Origin: Cephalotus follicularis
Lineage: Eukaryota > Streptophyta > Magnoliopsida > Oxalidales > Cephalotaceae
NCBI GenBank assembly: GCA_001972305.1
Contig: BDDD01000374.1
Span: 186,001 to 250,000 of the forward strand
Direction of reading: 5' to 3'
DNA length: 64,000 bases
Shown here: positions 24,017 through 35,576 of the stretch, in pieces
How positions within the stretch are numbered: position 1 is the stretch's first letter
Layout: each line of letters begins with the position of its first letter
The notes under the pieces: generated by a model
Told to the model about the DNA's origin: nothing
The model's database searches: none
The model's input: the letters and a program-made list of their open reading frames with translations, nothing else
Position numbers and translations under genes: made by a program

Positions 24017-26146
24017 TCCTCATCCATCTGGATGTTCACCATACATCACATAACCTTTTGAGCTATCAGAATATCTAATAAAGATATGCTTTCTAGCCCT
24101 AGGTTCCAACTTCCCAAATTTATGAGAAGTACTGTGAACATATCCTGCGGCTCCCCATGGGCGCAAATGATTTAAATTAGGCTTTTGATTATTCCAAAGC
24201 TCATATGGAGTAGAGGAAACTGACTGTGATGGCACTCTGTTAAGGATGTAGGCTGCAGTCAATAAAGCATCCCCCCAAAAAGATATTGGGAGGTTAGTTT
24301 GCGCCATCATCGACCTAACCATATCTAATAAAGTTCTATTCCTTCTCTCGGTCACCACATTTTGTTGTGGAGTATAAGGAATAGTAAGCTGCCTTTTTAT
24401 TCCCTTTAGCTCACAAAGTTCATTAAACTGAACTGATAAATACTCGCGACCACGATCTGTTCGAAGAATTTTTAAATTTTTTCCTTTCTGATTCTCACCC
24501 TCTGCTATAAAGCGTTTGAAACAATCAAAAGCTTCAGAACGGTGAGCTAACAGAAAAACTTGACCAAAACCCGAATAATCATCTATGAAAGTAAGGAAAT
24601 AAATAGCACCATGACGTGGCTTCACATTCATCGGTCCGCAGATATCTGAGTGGACTAACTCAAGTGGTTGAGTGGCTCGAATAGCCTTACCAAAAGGCTT
24701 TCTACATGCCTTACCTGCTAAACAAGGCTCACATATAGGAAAATTGACCTTAGCGAGTGGGCCTAAAAGACCTTCTCTAGCTAATCGAGTCATCCTATCT
24801 TGCCCAATGTGACCCAATCTAGCATGCCAAGTAACAGAATCAATATCATTAACATTTACAAATAAAGATGAAGAAGCAGAATCAACCAAATCCTTAATAA
24901 AGAAATTATTACATAAACTGCCATGTCCAATAATAGTATCATCCAAAGTAATATCCAAACTAGAATTCTTAAAATTAATACAATAACCCAAAGTCATAAG
25001 AGACAAGACAGACAGTAAATTATACTGAACTCCAGGTGCATACAAAACATCATGTAGTAGCAAGGTGCGTCCTGTACGCAATGGAAGTCGATAGCATCCA
25101 ACTCCCAATACTTTCTCGCTACTATCATTACCCATGTAGATTCTTTGGGAACCCACTGGAATTCGGTGATAATCTACAAATCCTCCTCGATCTCTGGTTA
25201 CATGTCTTGTTGCTCCCGAGTCAACAATCCACATAGGAAAAGTATGAGCAACTAGTACATGCGAGCATACACAAATAATGCTAGAGAAAGTAGAAATGGA
25301 TACCTGCTTTGGCTCAGTGCACTCACGAGCAAAGTGACCCATTTTCTTACAGTTATAGCACTTGACCTTTGTCTTGTCCTTCTTTCCACCACGCTTGCCC
25401 CTATGGCGCTTGGAAACTCTGCCATCCCTAGGCCCTTGACTGCTAGATCCTTCTTTGGTACTTGATTTGCCCTTATTCTTACGCTTGGACCAATGTCCAT
25501 GGCGCTTGCCCCCTTGGGCGAAAAGAGCAGTGGCGCAGATCGCTTCCTCGCGCTCAACCTCAAGTTCCACATGGCGAGAAACATCACCAAAATTCTTGAT
25601 GTTTTCATTATGGGTCAGAATCTGCCTCATGTTGACCCATGAATTAGGTAAGGATCTAATCACAGCTTGAACTTGCTGCTCATCAGAAAGCGCAATTTCA
25701 GCATTCTTCAAGTCCCTAATCATGGCAGACAAAATCCTCAGATGCTCAGTCATCGAGTTCTTAGGGTCTTTCTTGTACATTTCAAACTTGAGAACCAAGC
25801 TTCGAAGCCTAGTAACAGAAGTTCCCCCAAAATCAAACCTGAGCTGGTCCCACATTTCCTTAGCCGTGGCGCAGTGCTCATAAGCGCCATTAAGGTCGTC
25901 ATGCATGCATCTTAGCAAATTAAAGCGCGCACAACGGTCTTTCTTGGACCATGTCTCAAAAACCTCAAGATCTCGGCGAGATTGCGCAGTATTTCCCTCT
26001 GGTGGTCTGATCATTATAGTAGTGAGATGCTCAAAAAGTTCTTGCTCATTAAGTAGAAAAGTCATTTTCTTATGCCAAATATCATAATTGGTGCCAGTGA
26101 GCTTTTCTCCCTTATTAAGGTCAGCAATAATGTTTTTAGTGGCCAT
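24017..26146 (-). pseudogene. Copia gag-protease-integrase frame (broken)
   Basis: One open frame covers gag, protease and integrase; the probable start is the Met at 26146 rather than the upstream in-frame Met at 26170. It begins like a copia gag (LTGTNYDIWHKKM). A CCHC zinc knuckle (CYNCKKMGHFAREC) is followed by the aspartic protease motif WIVDSGATRHVT. The integrase has an HHCC-type N-terminus (WHARLGHIGQDRM ... CEPC) and DDE residues in HSDICGP, RTDRGREYL and ERRNRTLLD. The normally conserved segment before the last motif is altered to QQNVVTERR. The frame ends at a TGA (24020-24022) and continues in frame beyond it, so this is one nonsense mutation within a gag-pol polyprotein, not a natural end. 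Confidence 0.92.
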
Positions 26147-26626
26147 ATTATCACTGCAATTAGAATACACAAGATGACATTATACACATTCTTTTTATTT
26201 ATTCAAAAATGCTTAATTATAAAAAATGCATTTTTCTTTCACACAGTGAGATCAAAAACTCGCATAAAACTCATGATCATCTCTTACATATGTGAATTAA
26301 ATATATATTTTTTATAATTATCTCGAACAAATGTATACAACTGAAAAGGCAATTTTATTCAATTGTTAACCACAACCCTTGACTGATAACAATCAATATT
26401 TAAATAAATACCAATACTAAATTACTTAATCATTAAATTGAATTAACCCATTAACAGTATTCATAACATATTACATAATTCAATTTACAGAATTAAGAAC
26501 TAATAATTAACATTTAAACAGTCAATTTGCAAAGTTAATGACATATTTCATTAGTCAATATGCAAAGTTAATGAAATATTTCATAAGTCAATTTGCAGAG
26601 AACTTTTTATTAACAGTTAAGCGTCT

Positions 26627-26779
26627 TCCTCAAAGCGCCAGGCGCGCTACACAGCAGAGAGAGCGAGAGCGCTCGATTCCTCAAAGCGCCAGGCGCGCTA
26701 CATAGTAGAGAGATCGAGAGCGCTCGATTCCTCAAAGCGCCAGGCGCGCTACATAGCAGAGAGATCGAGAGCGCTCGAT
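26627..26779. repeat. 51 bp tandem repeat in copia leader, three copies
   Basis: TCCTCAAAGCGCCAGGCGCG starts units at 26627, 26678 and 26729. Each continues with CTACAYAGYAGAGAGAKCGA and GAGCGCTCGAT-like sequence. The internal palindromes GCGCCAGGCGC and GAGCGCTC could fold in the genomic RNA. The array lies between PBS and gag. Confidence 0.88.
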
Positions 26780-27409
26780 GCATAGCCCTCGGCGCTGTGC
26801 GTCGCAGAGGAGAAGAGTGAAATCGACGCCGGGCGTGCGAGGTGTGCGGCGCGAGTAGACGCTAGTCGTCTTCATCATAGCGCCAAGCACAGAACAGAGG
26901 AATAGAGATGGCTTGATGCTGGGCTTTTGAGCGCCTGTTCGCCGGGTAGAGAAGGCGTACGGCGCTGTTCCTCAACGCCAACGGTAAGCCTCTGCCTCTG
27001 CCTCTTCTTCCGCTCTTCTTCCGCCTTCTCCCCGGTGGCAAAGCGAACGCTTGCCACCACAGGCGTTTTTGTTTTTGATTTTGTTTTTTTTAAACAAAAT
27101 TAATACTGTAATTTTTTTTTACTTACAATATCTCTGTTCTTAGATTATTTGTGAAATATGGGTTTTTAATTTTGTTGGATGCCAATCACAAATTAATTGC
27201 AGTAAAATCATCGTCGGTTTCACCGATGAACATTCATCAGTGCGATTCCTCCCTCAATCGATCGCACTGGTGATAATCGATGTTTGCCAGACTGCATAAT
27301 AATAAAAAAAAATAAACAATTATTTTAATTACCAAATCAGATTACAAAAACAAAATCTACTGTGATTTTCTTGTGTGATTGCATATTAGTCTAATCTCAA
27401 ATTAACCAG

Positions 27410-27422
27410 ACTCTGATACCAA
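27410..27422 (-). promoter_or_regulatory. Copia primer-binding site (initiator tRNA-Met)
   Basis: On the - strand it reads TTGGTATCAGAGT, directly against the LTR edge. It matches the 3' end complement of initiator tRNA-Met, the usual primer for plant copia elements. Confidence 0.9.
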
Positions 27423-27799
27423 TGTTAGATTAACATAATCATGAATAACATAATTACAGGATACTTACACTAAATTTGAGATTGCTTGTTCTTGATCCAA
27501 GGAGTTGCTACTAGAGTTTCTCCGTCTAAATCCACGTTCACAAGTCCTAGAAATTATAGGTGATGTTTCTACAGATAGAGAAGATAGTCTGATTGAGAGT
27601 TTAGAGGGAGAGCACATCTGTTGTTCTTCTGTATTTTGTTTTCAGAGTTATTTGTCAATTAAATAAGACAAAGAAAAATAGAAAAGTTGAAATAACTCCC
27701 AGCAGTTATCTAACTGCCTGGAGTTATAAATAACTCACATATTTCATGTGGGTGGTTCATAAGTTATGGGTCGGATCAAACCCAACCTATATACTAACA
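27423..27799 (-). repeat. 5' LTR of copia element
   Basis: 377 bp with TGTTAG...CTAACA ends, next to the PBS. It is the pair of 18902-19279, with one single-base gap between them. Confidence 0.95.
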
Positions 27800-28810
27800 G
27801 ATAAGAAATCATTGAATCAAATACCACAATGTCTAGCAAATTAAAAAAATCCCCTAAGAACTCCGGTGTCATCAAACGTACTCAATTATTTATCTCATAG
27901 TATCACTTTTAATTTTATAAATGCTCTTACATGTACTAATTATTAAGACACAAAAAGGAGTGCACCTTTTTAACGTGATAAAAATAAACTTTCATTTGAT
28001 TTTTTAACTGAGATATCAGCTTATTATACGTTGATTAATTAAATATAAATAATATGTTCATTTTAAATATTTGAAAAACTCTTATTCATTATTCATTTTA
28101 AAACCTTTTTCAAAGTTATCAGAGAGATCGACTTATTCCACGTAACGGTTTATTTTATAATGGTACATAATAGGGAAATTTTCAACATTTTAATATGATA
28201 AATTCTTTAATCAAGAATAAGCTCCATTACAAAAAACTGTAAGCCATTCACAAACATTGTCACATAATTTACGGGTAAATTCTTTAATTGAGAATAGGCT
28301 CCATTACAAAAATCGGTAAGCCATTTACAAAAATTGTCACATTATTTATGGCCCTTTTTTTTTTTTTTAATTTTATGGTGTTTTTGATATAGTTAAGAAA
28401 AGAGGATTTAACCCGATCTCTCACTCATTTGAGTGGAGTGATGCAGTTCAACTACAAAATAATTGACAATTTATGGCTTTCTAATTGTATACTACTCTTA
28501 ATAGCTTTTATAAGCATTGTGGACTCTGCCCTCATATATTAGGAACATAGAGGATACATGCAGGGTTTTTGAAGTTTCACAATTCGTTTGATTGTGACAT
28601 GGCAACTTGATTATTTAAAATGATATATTAAAGCCAATAAAATTTAAAGTCCATGCGTGTTTTAGTGGCTAAAAGTACAGGAAATTTTTTAATTTTAGGT
28701 ATATATAAATCAAACTTGTAGCCTTGTACATTCATAGAGTCATGTTTGTTGTTATAGAGTTAACATAGAAGATCACTATCTTGGTCTTGAAAAAAAGTAA
28801 CAAACTCACA
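27800..28810. other. Intergenic region upstream of TBL pseudogene
   Basis: No gene is seen. The region is AT-rich, contains a 77 bp tandem duplication (28200-28353), and presumably includes the former promoter of the TBL copy. Confidence 0.5.
28200..28353. repeat. 77 bp imperfect tandem duplication
   Basis: AAATTCTTTAAT, AGCTCCATTACAAAAA-type and TAAGCCATT..ACAAA segments recur in order at 28200 and 28277 with several substitutions. Confidence 0.85.
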
Positions 28811-30447
28811 ATGAAGCATGTTGGTAGCAGCCAGAGAAGCAATTGCCTCCCAATATTTGTTGCATCAACATTCTTGGTATCTCTCTTTGGATGTTATGTT
28901 TACAATGAACAGGGTGTTCAATACAGGACTATCAATTCAAAGACCAAAACAGCAAGATAAACAAGATGAACCAGAAAAGGATATGCATGTTGCCACTGGA
29001 AGATTGTGACTTGTTTACAGGAGAATGGATTTTTGATAATGGGAGTCATCCTTTATACAAAGAAGCAGAATGTGAATCTCTCTCAGAGTGGGTAACTTGC
29101 ATGAAAAATGGAAGGCCTGATTCTTTATACCAAAATTGGAGATGGCAGCCTAAAGACTGCTCCTTGCCAAAGTATGTTGCATTGTATACATAGTCTATTA
29201 TTTCAAATATGTGAGTGTTTATTAACATCAATTATAGTTGATTGTGATTGTGTTATATTTAAGTGAATGATTTTATGTTTTTGGTTAAGGTTTGAAGGAA
29301 AATTGTTGCTGGAGAAACTTATAGGAATGAGGCTTATGCTTGTTGGTGACTCGATACATTTAAACCAGTGGGAGTCCTTTATTTGTGTGGTTCAATCGTT
29401 AATACCTAAGGGCAAGAAGAGATTGAGCTATTCAACATATACCTCTGCCTTCAATATTGAGGTCGCTCTCTTTCACTCTCTTAAATAAGAAGTTCATGAT
29501 TTTATAGTTTGCAAGATTCATAACAAAAGCCTTACACATATGGTTGAATTGTTTTATGTATGATGTGAGTCTCATTTAATTACGGTGGATAATTGTTGGT
29601 AAAGTTCTTACAAAATCTTTTTTAATAGTCATTATGAGCACATCATAGCATACATGATACAAGATGACATGTACATCATGATTATAAATATTGAAGACCT
29701 ATCGCCATAGACGAATTATAGCACTATAAGATAATTTCATACATAGAAATATAGAATACGGTGGTTGATCAACCGATAAATTAGACTTCTCCACCCAAGA
29801 GTACATTGAAAATGCACTAAAAAAGTGTTAACTAATGCAATCTCTTTTATTGAGAGTAGGTAAAGTTTTATTTTAGATTTGCCTTTTGAATTTCTAGGAA
29901 TACAATGCTACTATTGAGTTCTATTGGGCACCGTTTCTAGTTGAGTCTAATTCGGACCCTCCAACAATGAGGGACGGCAAAGTGGACCCCATAATAAAGC
30001 CTGATTCAATTTCAAAGCATGGAGATATCTGGAAAAATGTAGACTATCTCATCTTTAACTCGTTTAGAATGGTCATAAAGTTGAATATAATCCTGTTGAT
30101 CTACTGATAAAATAAAGACGCGGAAGGGGCCACAGAGTAGACGAAATGGAATATCATATAACATATGAGAGAGTTTTAAGGACATGGAGTAAGTGGATTG
30201 AAGAAAATGTCGATTTCAATCGAACGTCTGTTTTCTTTAGCAGCGTCAAATCTTTAATTTTGCTTCATTTGTAAGCCCATTTTTTGGTACTTTAATCATA
30301 TATAGTATATACCACTTACTGACTTACATTAACCCTACTATAATATAAGACCATATCTAACATGTAAGGGTATTAAAAAAACTGATTAAATCAATAAAAA
30401 ACAACACCGATTGGTTCGGTTTGGATTTTTACATTTAAAAACTAAAC

Positions 30448-31008
30448 TGTTGATACAGAAAACCTTCATTCAACAGTACCTTACGTAGAGGGTTTTGATT
30501 TGTAATGTAAACACTGGAATCTGTCCGAGAAAAGGGTGTTTGATAGTTGAAAATCCCTGCACAAAGGAAGCACAAACGTAGAAGGTCCAGGAGGTTATTC
30601 TCCCGGGGACACTCCTATGCTCAAGTTAGACAATGCACAGAGAGTTTAAGGTTCTTTAAAGTGTTCAAATGACTGACCTGTGTAATGTCGTTGTTTTTAG
30701 TATTTATAGACCTTGAATATAACTGTTGAGCGTGAAAATCGGAATTGACAGTTGCCCCTAAGGAAAATGCCGGAGGAGCCCGGGCATTCCCCCTGATCTC
30801 CGTCCGATTTGGTGCTCCTTCCTTGTAAGACGTGGTGTTGTGCATGCGCACATATCTGGTCGTGGGCTGACAGCGCCCGAGGATCACGGCACATTAATGC
30901 CATTCAAATTATAACGTCAGGCCACGTGTCCAGGCCTGGAAAAGACATCTAACATCTTCTCCTGAGGGCACGTGGCACTATGCTTTAAATAGAAAATTCC
31001 CCACATCA
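30448..31008 (-). repeat. 3' LTR of Tat element
   Basis: 561 bp. On the element strand it starts TGATGTGGGGAATTTTC and ends ...ATCAACA. A TATAAATA box is at 30701-30708 (- strand). Confidence 0.95.
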
Positions 31009-31035
31009 TATGCCCCCCTGGTCCTTCTTCTCTGG
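31009..31035 (-). promoter_or_regulatory. Tat polypurine tract
   Basis: On the - strand AGAGAAGAAGGACCAGGGGG lies immediately before the 3' LTR start, as expected for the plus-strand primer of reverse transcription. Confidence 0.75.
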
Positions 31036-31501
31036 CCTTGGCAGAGGAGGAGGAGCAAAGTTGAGAGTTCTTACCCGGGCATAGCTCCCTAGCAGGGCTG
31101 GATACAAACTGACCTGGGAAGAAGTAAAAAAGGCTTGCATGGACCCGAGTCGGGCTTGATAGTTTGTAGATGCACCCAATTCAACATACACGTGGACCCA
31201 ACCTTATGGCCCAAACCAATTGCTGATAAGATATGACGTGACATATGTCATTTCGCGCCATACCCCTTCAATTAATATCCATCATTGCGTCGTAAATTAC
31301 GAATTTTAAACGTCTGACGCTTCGATGCCCGCACTCAAAACCCTTCGTTTGCCTCTCCTGATCTGGCAGGAGGATCTCCACCGTTAAGATCAATCAGGAT
31401 CTGTGGTCTGGATTCATTCACAGGGTCTTTAAATACCCCTCTTCCCTTCTGGGGATGTTCTTTACGCATTCGCAATCCCTTTTACTTAACAAAGTATCTC
31501 C

Positions 31502-34252
31502 ATGTCCACTTCGACTTCGTCTTCCTTTCTCTCTGAAAGCACCATGGCCAGGACCAAATAGACCAAGAGGCTTGTTAGACGCCCTGAGGTGGTGGCCCAG
31601 GCGTCCACGGGGGTCACTATTGCCGAGCGCCCCCTCTACATGGAGGTGGAGATGGGGGCTTCCGCTGTCGGGAATCCCAACGTGGCGGCCACAGAGGCTG
31701 GGGATCAAGTTGCTGAGACCCTCTTTAACCGGAAAAAGATAGACCCCAAGAAGCTGGCGGAGCTGGTCAAGGAGTATTACATCCCCGGCAGCCTCGATTT
31801 TGAAATCCCTACAAACCCCAGGGCTGTCATGGGGAGCCGGACGGGCAACTTCGTGGTGTTCCAAGATGCTCTGGAACATGGGCTGAGGTTTCCTCTGCCT
31901 CCCTTCGCCGTTACCTTCCTCGAACACTACCAGGTCCACCCCTTGATGCTGCAGGCCCAGTCATGGGGGTTCATCATGGGCTTCCTGGTCAAGTGCCTAG
32001 AGGCGGGGGTGACAGCCACTGTTTGGCTATTTAAGGAATTCCACATCATAACCTCCTCCCCAAAGAAGCGGGGTTTCTACTTCAAGTCTCGTGCGGGCCG
32101 TCACAAACTACTGGTTGAGAACACCAGGTCGGTCAAAAATTGGAGGGAGAAGTACTTTTTGATCAAGAACCTTCCTGGCTTCACGCCGAGCCCGTGGAGC
32201 GATACCTTGGACACCGTGGCCCTTAGCCTAAGGGTGCCCTTGAGCAGGGAAGAGAAGGTTGGCCTGGACAAGCTTCTGATGCTGGCTCCCGAGGAGGTGC
32301 TAGTGGTGGTCTCTGAGATAAGCTTGCAAACCCATGGGCTCAGCATGTCTCGTGGCCGTAGGGCTACCCCGGACCTGGCTGAGGAGATCCCCATGGGGAT
32401 TAGGATTGAAGGGGGCTCGGATGCCCAAGACAGACCTGGATCCTCGGCTGTGGGAATTAAGAGAGGGAGGAGCACGGGTGCCCGAGATGGACCTGAATCC
32501 ATGGCAACCGGCTAAGGAGAGAGCCGTACTATGCTTTCCTTTGGATCATCATTTATTATCATATATTTTATGTGTTTTCCTTCATCTATGCTTTGAATGT
32601 TCTTCTTACTGACCTTCTATGCCTTTGTGCAGCGATGACGAATCCGGAATCAGCTCTGGATGCTGTCAGGTCTGCCCGGGAGTAGGTCCGGGCTCAGAAC
32701 CCTGAGGAGCAGAGGCGAGAGGCCGCAGCAAAGAAAAAGACCCTCATGAGGAGGAAGTCCACTACCAGGGCAGGGAAAAGAGCCTCCAAGGTGCCCAATG
32801 ACAGGGCCAGGGCTGACGAGCACGCTCAGAAGAGAGCCGAGGAGGCACGGGCCCCGACTGAGGTGGCCAAGGAGAGGGCTCGCAAAAGTGAAGAGGAGGC
32901 AAGGATCAGGACTGAGGTGGCCAAGGAGACCCAGGCAGGGACCGAGGCGGCCGAGGAGACCAGGGTCAGGACCGAGGAGAGGAGGGCTGAGATTGTCCAG
33001 GGCAAGTGGACTGCTGTTGAGGTACTTGACCATCCGCCAAGGAGGCAGAGGACAGAGGAGGGGGATGCACCTAGGATTGAGCTTGTTGAGGAGGGCTCCC
33101 AGGATCCTGCCCTCATGTTCCCTGCTAAAGAGATCGAACAAATTAATCAATTCCTGACCAAGATCGGCAGGTCTGGGGTTAACTTGATGACATTCAGGGT
33201 CGCTGTCGCCCTGGGCAAGGCTGGTCTCTTCCCCCGCGAAGTGGAGTTGAGAAAGGATTGGGACACTCCCCACCTTTGGACTCATCTCTTCCAGAGCTGC
33301 TTCAGGGTTGTAAACTTTTTTTCTGATTTTTTGATATCTGTGCATCCCCTGCTTTCTTTTGACAATGTCTTCCTCTTCCCAGCTCATGAACGATGCCCAT
33401 CTTGCAAAGGAAAGGACCGAGCAGGAGAGCGCCTTGCTCGAACAACTTGGGGTTGATAAGGCTAAGTTCAAGAGGAAGGAGGATGTGCTGAGGGCCCAAC
33501 TCGAAGACGTGATCAGGGTCCAAGAGGGCCTCACCGTCGAGAAGGACAGAGCCCTCCAGGATCTGGAGAGAGAGAAGAATATAAGGCTAGCGGCGGCTCA
33601 GAGGATTGCCCTCCTCTAAGAGAAGGTGAAGGCCTACAGAGAGAGGTTGGTGGAGTACAAAGAACTCGAGGGATCCCGTACCAAAGCAGCCGTAGAGAGG
33701 GTCATTCTTGACTTCAGGGCTTCAGCGGAGTTTCAGGATATCCTGACCAGGGCTGTGGACAACTTCAAGGCCTCTGAGGAGTACCAGGACGCTATGTCCG
33801 GGGCCGTGGACAACTTCAAGGCCTCTGAGGAGTTTCGGAATGCTCAGGACATGGCCATGGAGAACTTCAAAGCTTCAGAGGACTTCAACAAAGAGGTCTT
33901 CAAGAAGTCCTCAGTTCTTTTTCGCCGGAGGTTTTACTCTTGTCGAAACATGGTGGAATTTCATCCTGAGCTTCCACTGGAGTCTATCATCTGCGGGCCT
34001 CAGGTGAATGACTACGACTTCATCCCTGACGGGGTTGATGAACATGAGGAGTGGGCCTTCCAAACCTTTGGCGAGGAGCAAGGCCCCTATTGGGATCCCG
34101 AGTGGACGCCTGAGGGTCGTGACCTGGTCTTGCTTATTGAGCCTGCCGAGGGGCCTGATGCTAACCCTTCGGTCGCGGTGCTTGTCTCTCTTGTCCTTGC
34201 TGAGGATTCCTCTGCCGACGTCTCCGTCGAAGGTGCTATTGTTGATCCCTAG
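31502..34252 (+). pseudogene. Antisense extra gene of the Tat element (PF04195-like domain plus coiled coil)
   Basis: This lies on the strand opposite gag-pol, between integrase and the 3' LTR. Segment 1, 31502-32515, has a TAG at 31559-31561 and an N-terminal domain resembling the 'putative gypsy-type transposon' family (PF04195): IPGSLDFEIPTNPRAVMG, then FPLPPFAVTFLEHYQVHPL and WGFIMGFLVKCLEA. Segment 2 starts near 32633 after an acceptor CAG (Met 32635), has a TAG near 32683 and is rich in charged coiled-coil sequence to about 33306, where CAGG|GTTGTA is a possible donor. Segment 3 runs from about 33381 after CCCAG to 34252, with a TAA at 33617-33619. Its coiled coil contains a 17-residue repeat (FKASEEYQDAMSGAVDN and variants, about four copies). 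The function of such antisense genes is unknown. Confidence 0.75.
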
Positions 34253-35079
34253 GATGCGGATCCTTCTCTTGAGCAAATGTCTGAAGATCCTCATCCTCTG
34301 CCTATCGACCCAACTCCAGAAGATCCTCCTCCCTTCCGGGGACTAGAACTAGGATAGATTTCTTGTTTTGACTTGTAATTTTTCTTTCTTTTTGTATTGT
34401 AACTCTTTTACTGATTAATGATAAGAAGTATTTTTGCACTTCTCCTTCGTATGCTTTAATACTTTGCTTTGAAATATCGCCAAGTACTCGCGAAGCACTA
34501 AGCTTTTTCACCCCGGGCTTTACTTTCTTTAGTTGCGTTATAGCCTGTGCTCGAGCTCTTCCCGGGCATGCAAAATTCCCTTAGGATAATTGAAAGCAAG
34601 TAACAGAGCTTGAACTTCAATTTGTGCACCATTGTTTCCCTTGGGGACTTCAAGTTAGGTTAACTGGTAGACCTCGAATCGTTGCATTACAATATTTAGG
34701 CTTAATTACCTAAGCTTTATAGTCCCCTTAGGACACCTTATCTCAAAGGCGCTTAGGCAAAGAGACTTAGCATTTACGAGTTCTGTTGTGTTCGTAGACT
34801 AAGTTTTTGGTCTGCTCGGGCAAGTTCCTATGGGTTTGCCGAGCAGGATATCGTCTGGTTCAACATGTTTTGAACCAGGTCATCTGAGCTTGCAGTCATC
34901 GTAGGGACACTTGTTTCAAAGTGCTCAGTACAACGAGCTTGATCGTTGTGAGTTCCCATGGATTTTCCTTTCAAGACACGATGGTCGAACAAGTTCCCAT
35001 GGTATTGACGACCAGAGTGTGCTCCCTGGGGAGTCTTATTGCTTCCTTGGAAGTATTTCTAGAACTACCCCCTAGAGGA

Positions 35080-35425
35080 GGCTTTGTTGCGTGCTCCTCT
35101 GGAGGAGGCTTTAAGTGCTCCCACTGGAGGAGGCTTTAAGGGCTCCCCCGGATGAGGCTTTAAGTGCTCCCTGGGGGAGGCTTTGAGTGCTCCCCTGGAG
35201 GAGGCTTTGAGTGCTCCCCTGGAGGAGGCTTTGAGTGCTCCCCTGGAGGAGGCTTTAAGGGTTCTCCTGGAGGAGGCTTTAAGTGCTCCTTGGGGGAGGC
35301 TTTAAGTGCTCCCCTGGAGGAGGCTTTAAGGGTTCTCCTGGAGGAGGCTTTAAGTGCTCCTTGGGGGAGGCTTTAAGTGCTCCTTGGGGGAGGCTTTAAG
35401 TGCTCCCTTGGATGAGGCTTTGTTG
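35080..35425. repeat. 24 bp minisatellite in Tat element, about 14 units
   Basis: The unit GGCTTTGAGTGCTCCCCTGG (plus AGGA) recurs in phase 14 to 15 times with small variants (AAGTGCTCC, AAGGGTTCT, TTGGGGGAG). As 24 is a multiple of three, a spurious frame with repeats of CSPGGGFE appears. It lies just beyond the end of integrase, where Tat elements often carry tandem repeats in untranslated sequence. Confidence 0.92.
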
Positions 35426-35576
35426 AGTTGAGGGAGTTGATCGGCGGCTGTTCAGAGGTTTAAGGACATGAACATTGGGCCTCCGGTCCCTTGTAAACTT
35501 GGAACAATGATCTTGAACATAACTTTTGGAAAAATTCAACTTTATTGCTTCAGGATTTTGTACATCTTACATAAAC

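Larger units (their letters stand above)
18902..27799 (-). mobile_element. Ty1/copia LTR retrotransposon, degenerate, with nested solo LTR
   Basis: LTRs at 18902-19279 and 27423-27799 are flanked by the perfect TSD gataa (18897-18901 and 27800-27804). The tRNA-Met PBS touches the right LTR, so transcription runs on the - strand. Order is gag, zinc knuckle, protease, integrase, reverse transcriptase, RNase H, which is the copia order. By hand the two LTRs differ at about 16 positions plus one 1 bp gap (about 4%). The frame carries several stops, and a solo LTR (20645-22333) interrupts the RNase H region. Left of the coding part, 19280-20384 is the element's 3' untranslated region, with no gene. 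The leader 26171-27409 is long and holds a 51 bp GC-rich repeat. Confidence 0.95.

Noticed and set aside
26875..27060. 61-codon - strand frame upstream of copia gag
   Set aside because: It is short, of low complexity, has no similarity and lies in the long leader next to tandem repeats.
31544..31570. Start MARTK followed by a stop and TKR, reminiscent of a histone H3 tail
   Set aside because: Only a few residues match; the downstream protein is a retroelement antisense ORF and the resemblance is chance.
35164..35376. Glycine-rich protein of repeated CSPGGGFE units
   Set aside because: It is a translation artefact of a 24 bp minisatellite in retroelement untranslated sequence.
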